Of a stretch of DNA of 7,632 nt, positions 1-6,579 are shown one piece after another. The number at the start of each line of letters is the position of its first letter. The stretch's first letter is position 1. The DNA lies in assembly GCA_003228415.1 (NCBI GenBank), contig QIDL01000126.1:1-7632 (forward strand), in the 5' to 3' direction. A model generated the notes under the pieces. The model was not told the origin of the DNA and searched no databases. It was given only the letters and a program-made list of their open reading frames with translations. This DNA comes from Gammaproteobacteria bacterium. Lineage in GTDB: Bacteria > Pseudomonadota > Gammaproteobacteria > Pseudomonadales > Azotimanducaceae. The translations under genes and the position numbers were made by a program.

Positions 1-31
1 CATCGTCTCATCCCGCTCTTCAGGGTCTGGC

Positions 32-661
32 TTAGTGTCCGTATTTTGAGCCGGTTGTGGAGGTGGTGTTCGAGTGTTCTTTCTCCGCAGCCTGCTCAGC
101 ATTATCTTCTCCGGTGGTGTTGTTGGAAGTCCCTGTTTCTACCTTCGATGCGGCGGAGTCAACCTTCCTGTCGGACTTGGATGGCTTTTGAGCCTTAGCC
201 GACTTCTCGAAGCTGTTCTCAATGCCTGACTTTTCTCGGAACCGACGCTCAATCGCCTCGGCATCGGGATCCATATCGATGGACCCTTTGAATGTTGCGC
301 CTTCGAGAACACCGACCTTAGGGGCGTAAACGTTGCCAGTGACATGGCCGGTCTTGGAGATTTCAACCCGGCGGGTGCCGTAGACGTTTCCCTCGACCGT
401 TCCCTCAATCAGCACTTCCTTTGCCTTTATCTCGGCCGCAACCGAGCCTTGTGCATGGATGGTTACGGTCTGACTGTGATCGATACATCCTTCTACCCGA
501 CCCATGATCATCAGATCTTCCTCGGCCAGGAGTTCGCCTTTGATTACCACGGTCGGGCCAATCAAAGAACGATCGGTGGCTGTAGCCGGCTTCGAATCCA
601 TACCAGGAGACCAGCTTGATCCTTTCTTAGTGGGGGTCTGAGTGTCCGGGGACTCTTTCAT
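32..661 (-). CDS. Bactofilin (polymer-forming cytoskeletal protein)
   Basis: Bactofilins assemble without nucleotide into filaments of a right-handed beta-helix and act as scaffolds for cell shape, wall synthesis or polar organisation, usually at the inner face of the inner membrane. The 209-residue product has the family layout: a polar N-terminal tail of about 30 residues, then a beta-helical core at about residues 33-130 with regularly spaced V/I-x-G turns (VVIKGELLAEEDLMIMGRVEG, EVLIEGTVEGNVYG, GHVTGNVYAPKVGVLEGATF are the style of repeat seen), then a Lys/Ser/Glu/Thr-rich tail to the end that looks disordered. I chose the ATG at 661 because AAGGA (674-670) lies 8 nt before it; an in-frame GTG at 727 would add 22 residues without a better site. 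It is the last complete gene of the leftward set, 135 nt after the acylase. A possible -10 (TATAGT, 700-695) could give it its own promoter. The stop is TAA. Confidence 0.93.
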   Translation of the reverse strand: MKESPDTQTPTKKGSSWSPGMDSKPATATDRSLIGPTVVIKGELLAEEDLMIMGRVEGCIDHSQTVTIHAQGSVAAEIKAKEVLIEGTVEGNVYGTRRVEISKTGHVTGNVYAPKVGVLEGATFKGSIDMDPDAEAIERRFREKSGIENSFEKSAKAQKPSKSDRKVDSAASKVETGTSNNTTGEDNAEQAAEKEHSNTTSTTGSKYGH

Positions 662-796
662 CGGTGAAATCCTTGTAACCTGTGCAGTCCAGGAACTATA
701 AAAGAGCCTGCAGAAGGTTCTGATCACCCGTTCACATTCTGCTCGAAAAAGGCCAGAAACAACGCCGATTCACCCCTCGGGACTATCGAACCAGGA

Positions 797-2917
797 TCAT
801 GGCGAGTAGCTGCGCTCCAGATTCAACATCAGCTGGTCCTGGCGAAACAGGGGGTCGTGAAGCTCTTCCCGGGCATACGCACCCGCCTGATCGGAATAGT
901 GTGCGGACGATTCATCGAGCGTGGCCGAACCGAAGTGATGCGTCCCACGAATCGTCTGCACCCCGTCCGCGGACCAGCTCACCAGGTAGTAGAGCCCGTC
1001 GCCAGCCACATTGGTCAGAAACCCGTTCTCCTCGAGCCCCCTGCCATACACCGCTCGAAGGATATCCGGGCCACCGCCTATCGGGACATTGACCTCACCC
1101 CGCACATGGCGATTGACCTCACCCCATGGCGGATTGAGGGTGGCAAAATTTGAGAGCAACAATTCAGAACACCGCTTCAAGGCCGAATGGATCTCGCCAA
1201 CCTCCAGAACCGGCCCTTTTTCTTTCCAATCGGTTGCCACGAAACAGACTCCAAGTGCTGCACTCGGGTTGTCCACATCTGTCCCTAGATCCCAGCTTCC
1301 GAGTACACTCTGAGCCTTCTCGAGTTCCGTACCACTCAAATCCAGCTCGAGTGCCTGACGCACCCATCCCGCTGGACGGGACCGGTTCGAATAAAACTTG
1401 TCGTGTTTGATGGCAAAAAAGTCTTCCGCGGAAATCGGCGCCAGCGACTCCAGTAACTCCAGACCGCGCCACGCCCGGTTGGTCATGCGGGTCTGGAATC
1501 CCGCTGTTACCGGAAAGTCTCCGGGTTGCGGATTTCCATCTGCCCTCGTCACCCGGAACGGTGTCTGATTGGCACTGTGCACAAAACCAGCCTTGGGATT
1601 GATAACCTGCGGCAGTCGCCCGAATGGCAGATAGCTCTGCCAGATCAGGGACGAATCGTCCCCCGGCAGGTATTGCGTCCAGTCATAGCCCGGCTCGCGA
1701 TCGGGGGTGAGAGAGTTGTGAACGAATGCGATGTTGCCGGTCGCGTCTGCGGCCACGAAATTGAAGCTCGCAAAGCTCGCCATCCCCATGACCTCGAGCC
1801 ACTCGGCCACGCTGGTGGCTTTGTCGAGCCGATACCACTGTTGCGCCTGACGCATCTCGCCGTGTCCCGCATAGCGGATGGCATAGGTTCCATGATCCGT
1901 ACGGAGGACCGGGCCATGGCGACTGTACAGCACTTCTCGATTCACGCTCCATGGCAACCAGCCCCAGAGCGTCACTTCGATCTCTACTTCACCAACATCC
2001 AGATTCACCCACTGGCCATCGAGCCGGTACTTATCCGGGTCCTGCGGGTCAATTTCGAGCACATAGATGTCTACCAGGTCGGGTTTATTGACCGTCGCCG
2101 CCCAGGCCAGCGTTTCATTGAAGCCGACAGAGATACTGGCGCTGCCGGGAAACAGGCCGCCCATCATGTTCAATCCTTCCTTGCTCCTGATGTGTGCTTC
2201 GTACCAGGCCACCGGCCCCGTCGTAGGCTGATGGGAATTGATCGCCAAGCGGGTGGCGCCATCATCGGTATAGTGCGGCGCAACCGCAAAGGCGTTGGAT
2301 CCAACGGGCACCCCATCCACCACCACCTCGGACTCATCCAACCCACCCGCGACAACACGACCACTGATGCCTCGGGCGCGAACAGGCTCGCTAAGCTCTC
2401 TGATCTCACCTTCGAATCCGTAAAACAGCAGGTGTCTGAGCATGTTACCGGCGACGAGGTCATGCCCGGTGACCGGTAGAATGTCAGGATGGGTGACCTG
2501 ATCCGGATGCATGGCGGCGTAGTAGTTGAGACCATCTGCAAAGGCCTGAACATAGCGGCGAGTCTGGACATCTAATTCTGTCTCATACTTTGCTTCGATG
2601 GTCGGCCAGATCCGCAGCAGCTTGACCAGATAGTCCGTCACCGCGGCGTCCGGTCCGTTATAGCGGGCATTGGTGCCCCGATAAAACGGCATCTGCTCTT
2701 CGATCAGGCGCCAGTGATCCTCTCCCTGTGCGTACGCCAACCCGAATGCTGCGTCTGCATCGGTCTCGCCATACACATGAGGGACGCCAAGGTGATCCCG
2801 GTGGATGGTGACGCTGTACTCCTCGCGCAACGATAGATAGGGACTGGCGTCAAAACTCGGTCCGCTGCAACCCAGGCAGCCGATCACCACCAATCCACTC
2901 AACACAACTCGCAACAT
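797..2917 (-). CDS. Penicillin acylase family Ntn hydrolase, putative lipoprotein (AHL-acylase-like)
   Basis: This family hydrolyses amide bonds of beta-lactams, acyl-homoserine lactones or lipopeptides. The precursor is self-cleaved into alpha and beta chains, and the new N-terminal Ser of the beta chain is the nucleophile. Numbered from the start used here (706 residues), the alpha region carries the usual GVPHVYGETDADAAFGLAYA block near residues 44-63. The processing site is VG|SNAFAV with Ser207 as beta-Ser1. His229 (INSHQP) then falls at beta position 23, where acyl-homoserine-lactone acylases such as PvdQ have their His, and Asn450 (SANQTP, beta 244) fits the oxyanion Asn. The start MLRVVLSGLVVIGCLGC gives a short lipoprotein signal (VIGC or LGC) after a GGTGG site. 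The ATG at 2950 is an alternative, but it adds an acidic stretch (VEVVE) that suits a signal peptide poorly. Substrate cannot be told from sequence. It lies 100 nt after the DUF547 gene on the same strand. Confidence 0.93.
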   Translation of the reverse strand: MLRVVLSGLVVIGCLGCSGPSFDASPYLSLREEYSVTIHRDHLGVPHVYGETDADAAFGLAYAQGEDHWRLIEEQMPFYRGTNARYNGPDAAVTDYLVKLLRIWPTIEAKYETELDVQTRRYVQAFADGLNYYAAMHPDQVTHPDILPVTGHDLVAGNMLRHLLFYGFEGEIRELSEPVRARGISGRVVAGGLDESEVVVDGVPVGSNAFAVAPHYTDDGATRLAINSHQPTTGPVAWYEAHIRSKEGLNMMGGLFPGSASISVGFNETLAWAATVNKPDLVDIYVLEIDPQDPDKYRLDGQWVNLDVGEVEIEVTLWGWLPWSVNREVLYSRHGPVLRTDHGTYAIRYAGHGEMRQAQQWYRLDKATSVAEWLEVMGMASFASFNFVAADATGNIAFVHNSLTPDREPGYDWTQYLPGDDSSLIWQSYLPFGRLPQVINPKAGFVHSANQTPFRVTRADGNPQPGDFPVTAGFQTRMTNRAWRGLELLESLAPISAEDFFAIKHDKFYSNRSRPAGWVRQALELDLSGTELEKAQSVLGSWDLGTDVDNPSAALGVCFVATDWKEKGPVLEVGEIHSALKRCSELLLSNFATLNPPWGEVNRHVRGEVNVPIGGGPDILRAVYGRGLEENGFLTNVAGDGLYYLVSWSADGVQTIRGTHHFGSATLDESSAHYSDQAGAYAREELHDPLFRQDQLMLNLERSYSP

Positions 2918-3017
2918 AAACTCCACCACTTCGACTCGATGACGATCCATCGGACCCCCGGGAAACAGACAATAGATCTTGTCATGGAGAATCTCCAGGT
3001 TCGTGGAAGGTGGCGAG

Positions 3018-3833
3018 TCAACGTGGGGTCTGATTGAGTTGCCAGTCGTATCGATAAATCACTTTACCGTGAAAGTCATTCAGCCGGCCAGCCAGATCGG
3101 GACGCTGCGTAGTCAGATAGTTAAAAAGTGCGGATCTGTCGACCGCAAAGTCGGAACGATACCAGTTGAAAATTCTGGACAACACCAGAGAGCCATCCTC
3201 GTCAAATTGCACAGCCCGCGGATGCTGCAGAAATTCTCGTTGCGCCTGATCAAGCATGGCTTCGATTGCCTGGCCGGTGTAGGCACGAGCACCGAGGTTC
3301 GGACAGCCAAGGCTCGCACAATTCACAACAAAGTGAATCCGATGATCTTTCCAGATCGGGCGCAGAATTCTGTGTTCGATAGCGCCGAGACTGATGGATT
3401 CACCAGCAAGTTCGATCATTTCTCCGTCCCAGGGACCGATCGAAAAAAACCACCGCCCCATCTGCTGTATCGACCCCTTACCCGGGTGGTCCAGTACCAC
3501 TCGGACGGTGAGGGCATTATAGAGATTGATCCAATAAGCCAGCTGTTCCCGGCGGTTATACGAACGTGGATCTGTTTCGGTGAGGTGCTCGATGTAGCCA
3601 TCGAGCAATCGTCTGCCTGCGCTGTCTACCGAGCGGTAGTCGACCACCGTACGATTATCAGCAAGGGTCGTTACGAATCTATCCAGAAAATTCTGCCAGG
3701 CGCTATGGTCGAGACTGGTCGGGTTTCCTTCGTCAGCAACATCCCATCTGGACCAGAGCTCGGCTGCAGGTGCTGCGCTGGCCGCTGCAGACATTAGAAA
3801 TGCAAGTAGCAACGTCAACGTTGGACCAACCAT
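3018..3833 (-). CDS. DUF547 domain protein, exported
   Basis: A DUF547 family protein of 271 residues with no established biochemical role. The N-terminus (MVGPTLTLLLAFLMSAAASA, then AP) is a hydrophobic signal peptide with an ASA cleavage site, although it lacks the usual basic residues. The mature part has the family blocks in order: QLAYWINLYNALTV at about 97-110, LGAIEH at about 149-154, FVVNCASLGCPNL at about 168-180 with Cys172 and Cys177, LSRIFNWYRSDF at about 218-229 and a C-terminal YDWQLN. The conserved Asn-Cys and Gly-Cys-Pro pair could form a catalytic or disulfide centre, but this is inference. I chose the ATG at 3833, with GAAG about 10 nt upstream; a GTG at 3842 is also possible. 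It follows the peroxiredoxin gene after 137 nt and precedes the acylase, so the three may be cotranscribed. Periplasmic location is likely. Confidence 0.9.
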   Translation of the reverse strand: MVGPTLTLLLAFLMSAAASAAPAAELWSRWDVADEGNPTSLDHSAWQNFLDRFVTTLADNRTVVDYRSVDSAGRRLLDGYIEHLTETDPRSYNRREQLAYWINLYNALTVRVVLDHPGKGSIQQMGRWFFSIGPWDGEMIELAGESISLGAIEHRILRPIWKDHRIHFVVNCASLGCPNLGARAYTGQAIEAMLDQAQREFLQHPRAVQFDEDGSLVLSRIFNWYRSDFAVDRSALFNYLTTQRPDLAGRLNDFHGKVIYRYDWQLNQTPR

Positions 3834-3925
3834 GGGATTCACACTTCAACAATAAAGTCTCTATCCAGACATCGAAACCAACGAAACGCTGCAACCCATC
3901 CAAAACCGACCCAGCATTATCCCAG

Positions 3926-3952
3926 TCCGGTTTGCAGATCGTCCGAACCGGA
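3926..3952. repeat. 7-bp inverted repeat between the peroxiredoxin and DUF547 genes
   Basis: TCCGGTT (3926-3932) and AACCGGA (3946-3952) are perfect inverted copies around a 13-nt loop, within the 137-nt gap after the peroxiredoxin stop. There is no T run after it on the minus strand, so it is not a standard terminator. It could be a processing or attenuating hairpin, or chance. Confidence 0.4.
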
Positions 3953-3970
3953 AGCCCAGGCTTTGACCAG

Positions 3971-4489
3971 TCAGTTGGCTTTCGGAACGTTCAACGCCTG
4001 GAGATTCTGGACCAGATCCGCACCGGCAGACGCAGGGTTCACGTCTTTGTCAATGCGCCGGATGATCCCTTCCGTATCGATGTAGAACGTCCAGCGGTTG
4101 GCGTAGCCGTGTGACCCCAGCACACCGTAAGCTTCGGCCGTCTGCTTGCCAGGATCGGACAATATCGGAAAGCTGGCTTCGTTTTTTTCCGCAAACCCAC
4201 GGTTGTCTTCTGGCGAATCGACACTCGCCATGAAGTACACCACATTGTAATTCCTGATCTCCCGGTCACTGTCACGCAGCGCCTTGCACTCAATGGTTCA
4301 GCCGCTGGTAAAGGCTTTCGGGAAAAAGGCGATGACCACATGCCTGCCACGCAGTTGCGACAAGGTGTACTGCTTCCCGTCCGAGCCCGGCAGCGTCCAG
4401 TCGGGTGCCAGGTCTCCTACATCGGGTGCTGCGTGTAACAAAGCGCTGAGCAGCAGGGCTGCCAGGAACATGGATGTGCGTTTGATCAT
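3971..4489 (-). CDS. Exported peroxiredoxin (AhpC/TSA, Bcp/PrxQ-like), probable selenoprotein with in-frame UGA
   Basis: Peroxiredoxins reduce peroxides with a reactive Cys in the motif PxxxTxxC. Reading through one UGA (4300-4298) gives a complete 172-residue protein: signal peptide (MIKRTSMFLAALLLSALLHA), the entry strand VGDLAPDWTLPGSDGK, the active-site block PKAFTSG-U64-TIEC68, the middle block ASVDSPEDNRGFAEKNEASFPILSD, and GYANRWTFYIDTEGIIRRID with the conserved active-site Arg. U64 sits exactly at the peroxidatic Cys, and Cys68 is the only other thiol, so it is the likely resolving residue (spacing X3, against X4 in PrxQ/Bcp). The 109 residues before the stop are fully family-like, which argues against decay. 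The start at 4489 is set by AGGGAGAG (4503-4496) 6 nt upstream and by the signal peptide. A perfect -10 TATAAT lies just before. Selenium machinery is not in the window, so a recent Cys-to-stop mutation or a read error remains possible. Confidence 0.85.
4264..4283 (-). promoter_or_regulatory. Candidate bacterial SECIS hairpin
   Basis: In the mRNA, positions 15-34 after the UGA can fold as GG-CGCUG, loop CGUGA, CAGUG-(A)-CC: seven base pairs including one G-U, with one bulged A. The five-base loop starts 21 nt after the UGA and has G as its second base. Published bSECIS rules ask for a G in the first two loop positions and a loop some 16-37 nt from the UGA, so both are met. I found it by hand. 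An alternative five-pair stem, AGUGC/GCGCU with an AAG loop, also exists nearby. Confidence 0.5.
4298..4300 (-). other. Predicted selenocysteine codon (UGA, residue 64 of the peroxiredoxin)
   Basis: The codon is TGA on the minus strand, between GGC (Gly63) and ACC (Thr65). The frame before and after it is the same and both sides are peroxiredoxin. It replaces the catalytic Cys of the PxxxTxxC motif, the position where Sec is found in known bacterial selenoperoxiredoxins. Because UGA ends other genes in this window, reading it here needs a local signal, and a candidate SECIS follows. Confidence 0.75.
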
Positions 4490-4516
4490 TGAGTTCTCTC
4501 CCTGAGTGAGGCTCAA

Positions 4517-4522
4517 ATTATA
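4517..4522 (-). promoter_or_regulatory. -10 element of the peroxiredoxin promoter
   Basis: The minus strand reads TATAAT, a perfect sigma70 -10 hexamer, preceded directly by TG. Transcription would start near 4510, leaving a leader of about 20 nt that holds the AGGGAGAG ribosome site. No good -35 is present at 16-18 bp; the best are TGATTG or CTGATT, which suggests dependence on an activator or on the upstream TG. Confidence 0.45.
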
Positions 4523-4564
4523 CATGGCAAGCCTCCCGCAATCAGTTGTCGGCATCACGCACCA

Positions 4565-4596
4565 TGTTTCATGGTTGCACTGTTTCATGGCTGCAC
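4565..4596. repeat. Tandem 16-bp direct repeat in the divergent intergenic region
   Basis: Two adjacent copies, TGTTTCATGGTTGCAC (4565-4580) and TGTTTCATGGCTGCAC (4581-4596), differ at one base. The first overlaps a perfect inverted repeat, CCATG-TTT-CATGG (4562-4574). Location between two divergent promoters and a period of 16 bp, about one and a half helical turns, suggest a regulator binding site, but no known operator is recognised. Confidence 0.6.
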
Positions 4597-4644
4597 CTAC
4601 GCATACACTGAATGTGCGCTAACATGGGTCGATCGGTTCAACCC

Positions 4645-4650
4645 AGAGGA
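4645..4650 (+). promoter_or_regulatory. Ribosome binding site deciding the PQQ dehydrogenase start
   Basis: AGAGGA lies 6 nt before the ATG at 4657. The upstream in-frame ATGs at 4612 and 4624 have no comparable site and would put 15 or 11 extra residues before the lipoprotein signal. Confidence 0.7.
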
Positions 4651-4656
4651 TCATCG

Positions 4657-6579
4657 ATGCGTCCAGCGTGCTTATTTGGAATCACTGTCCTGCTGTTTGG
4701 CGGCTGTTCTGGACCCCCGCCAACCAATCTGGCGACTGGGGGTACCGTCGCCGGATGGCCGGCCTATGGTGCCACCCCCGGAGGAACCCACTTCTCCCGA
4801 GCCGACCAGATCACGCCGGACAACGTCCAATGGTTGGAAAAGGTCTGGGAACACAATTCCGGAGACTTCCGGGAGGCCAAATTCGACGAAGAAGGTTTTT
4901 TCACTCAGAGTTCCTTTCAAGCGACACCCATTCTCATCGACGAGACGCTGTACTACTGCTCTCCTTTCAACAGGGTCTTCGCCATAGATGCCGAAACCGG
5001 TGTCGAACGCTGGTCATATGATCCGGAGATCGACAGCGATGCCGAAGCCGTTCTGCCAAACTGCCGCGGGGTGAGCAGCTGGCAATCCGGGGCCGACGGT
5101 TTTTGCGAGCACCGCATCATCACCGCCACGCTGGATGCGCGGATGATTGCCCTGGACGGAAAGACCGGCGAGCCCTGCCCGGACTTTGGTAACAATGGTC
5201 AAGTCGACATGACGCCTGGTATCTCCCGGCACGCGGCCATGGAATACGGCGTTACTTCGCCACCCGCAATCATCAACGATGTGGCCGTGACGGGATCCAT
5301 GGTCCTGGACAATCAACGCACCGATGCGCCAAGCGGCGTGGTTCGCGCCTATGACGTGCGTACCGGCGAACTGGCCTGGGCCTGGAATCCGGTGCCGCCG
5401 GAACTTTCCCAACGAGATCAGGATGGAAATTTTCGAAGCGGCACGACCAACGTCTGGTCAATCATCGCCGTGGATGAAGCGCGGGATCTCGTGTTCGTCC
5501 CTACCGGCAATACCAATCCGGATCACTTCGGCGGCCATCGTGAAGGCCTCGACTACTACTCGAGTTCGGTGGTGGCTCTGAACGGTTCGACCGGGCGGGT
5601 CGTCTGGCACTATCAGATGGTGCATCACGATCTGTGGGACTACGACACTCCCGCTCAGCCCACTCTCATGGATCTGCAGATCAACGGAGAGACCGTGCCA
5701 GTGGTGGTGCAGGTCACCAAAATGGGCATGACCTTCGTCCTGCATCGGGAAACCGGGGAGCCGGTGTTTGCCGTCGAGGAACGTCCTGTTCCTCAGAACC
5801 CGGCGCCGGGCGAGTATCTCTCACCCACCCAGCCGTTTCCGTCACACATACCCAACCTGGTTGAGTCCATCACGCCCGATGATGCCTGGGGCTTTACCTT
5901 CTGGGACAAGGGGGTCTGTCGTGATCGGATCGCCGCACTGAGAAACGATGGCATCTACACGCCACCTACGGTGCAGGGGTCAATACTGGTGCCCACCAAC
6001 GGCGGAGGCAACAACTGGGGATCTCCCGCCATCGATCCCGATCGCAAGGTCATGGTGGTCGTTACCTGGCGCATGCCCGCCACGGTAACACTGATCCCCC
6101 GGGTCGATTGCGAAGGCGTGATGCAGGGCCAGATCGGCACGCCCTACTGTGTCGATACCGGCATGGTCTTCTCGCCCCTGGGGGTACCCTGTACCGAGCC
6201 GCCATGGGCAACCGTCGACGCCGTCGATATTGATCGCGGTGAAGTGCTCTGGAGCGTTCCTCTGGGGACCACACGGAACATGGCGCCCTTTCCATTCTGG
6301 TGGATCAAAGGGGTGCCCGGCATCGGCGGCCCCACGGTCACCACATCCGGACTGGTGTTCATCGGCACCGCTCCGGAACACAAATTATGGGCGCTGGATC
6401 TGAGCTCGGGTGAAACCCTCTGGGCGGCAGATCTACCCACTGCCGCCAATTCCGTACCCATGACCTACCAACTCCGGAAAGACGGTCGCCAATTTGTCGT
6501 AGTAGCGGCGGGAGGCCATTGGAGCGGCATCAATCCACCCGGCGATCACCTGATCGCGTATGCACTTCCGGATGGCTGA
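4657..6579 (+). CDS. PQQ-dependent dehydrogenase (mGDH-like quinoprotein), putative lipoprotein
   Basis: A quinoprotein of 640 residues that oxidises a sugar or alcohol in the periplasm using pyrroloquinoline quinone and passes electrons to the respiratory chain. The eight-bladed propeller shows the blocks GWPAYGATPGGTHFSRADQI, CRGVSSW, TGNTNPDHFGG and HHDLWDYDTPAQP (about 323-335, the region of the proposed catalytic Asp in membrane glucose dehydrogenase). Further on come VTKMGMTFVLHRETG (Lys355), CRDRIAALRNDGIYTPP, the NGGGNNWGSPAID motif (about 448-460) and the closing GGHWSG. These place it with the glucose/shikimate/quinate-type dehydrogenases, but the five N-terminal membrane helices of that type are absent. 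Instead MRPACLFGITVLLFGGC reads as a lipoprotein signal, with Cys17 the likely lipidated residue and a weak lipobox (FGGC). Substrate is unknown. It is divergent from the peroxiredoxin gene and overlaps the DUF1295 gene at its end. Confidence 0.93.
   Translation: MRPACLFGITVLLFGGCSGPPPTNLATGGTVAGWPAYGATPGGTHFSRADQITPDNVQWLEKVWEHNSGDFREAKFDEEGFFTQSSFQATPILIDETLYYCSPFNRVFAIDAETGVERWSYDPEIDSDAEAVLPNCRGVSSWQSGADGFCEHRIITATLDARMIALDGKTGEPCPDFGNNGQVDMTPGISRHAAMEYGVTSPPAIINDVAVTGSMVLDNQRTDAPSGVVRAYDVRTGELAWAWNPVPPELSQRDQDGNFRSGTTNVWSIIAVDEARDLVFVPTGNTNPDHFGGHREGLDYYSSSVVALNGSTGRVVWHYQMVHHDLWDYDTPAQPTLMDLQINGETVPVVVQVTKMGMTFVLHRETGEPVFAVEERPVPQNPAPGEYLSPTQPFPSHIPNLVESITPDDAWGFTFWDKGVCRDRIAALRNDGIYTPPTVQGSILVPTNGGGNNWGSPAIDPDRKVMVVVTWRMPATVTLIPRVDCEGVMQGQIGTPYCVDTGMVFSPLGVPCTEPPWATVDAVDIDRGEVLWSVPLGTTRNMAPFPFWWIKGVPGIGGPTVTTSGLVFIGTAPEHKLWALDLSSGETLWAADLPTAANSVPMTYQLRKDGRQFVVVAAGGHWSGINPPGDHLIAYALPDG

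Noticed and set aside
1..11. Possible start codons of a further minus-strand gene (ATG at 11-9 or 3-1).
   Set aside because: At most three codons are inside the window, which is too little to call.
1526..2479. A 317-codon open frame on the plus strand, opposite the acylase.
   Set aside because: The translation resembles no family and the opposite strand is clearly coding; it is a shadow frame.
2985..2997. Palindrome TGGAGAATCTCCA between the DUF547 and acylase genes.
   Set aside because: Six-base arms with a one-base centre cannot form a useful RNA hairpin, there is no T run, and short dyads of this kind are common by chance.
2979..3797. A 272-codon open frame on the plus strand, opposite the DUF547 gene.
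   Set aside because: Same reason: no recognisable domain, no clear ribosome site, and full overlap with a recognised gene.
4298..4300. Genetic code with UGA read as Trp.
   Set aside because: UGA ends the acylase, DUF547, peroxiredoxin, PQQ dehydrogenase and DUF1295 genes at the expected family lengths, and Trp is written TGG.
3971..4588. Two separate genes or a pseudogene: a 96-residue fragment ending at 4298 and a 90-residue fragment starting at 4243.
   Set aside because: Both are in the same frame, the 18 codons between them are peroxiredoxin sequence, and the single UGA falls on the catalytic residue. Selenocysteine explains this better, though a pseudogene is not excluded.
4490..4588. 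An N-terminal extension of the peroxiredoxin starting at 4588.
   Set aside because: The ATG at 4489 has a strong ribosome site and starts a good signal peptide; the extension would cover the promoter -10 and the repeat.
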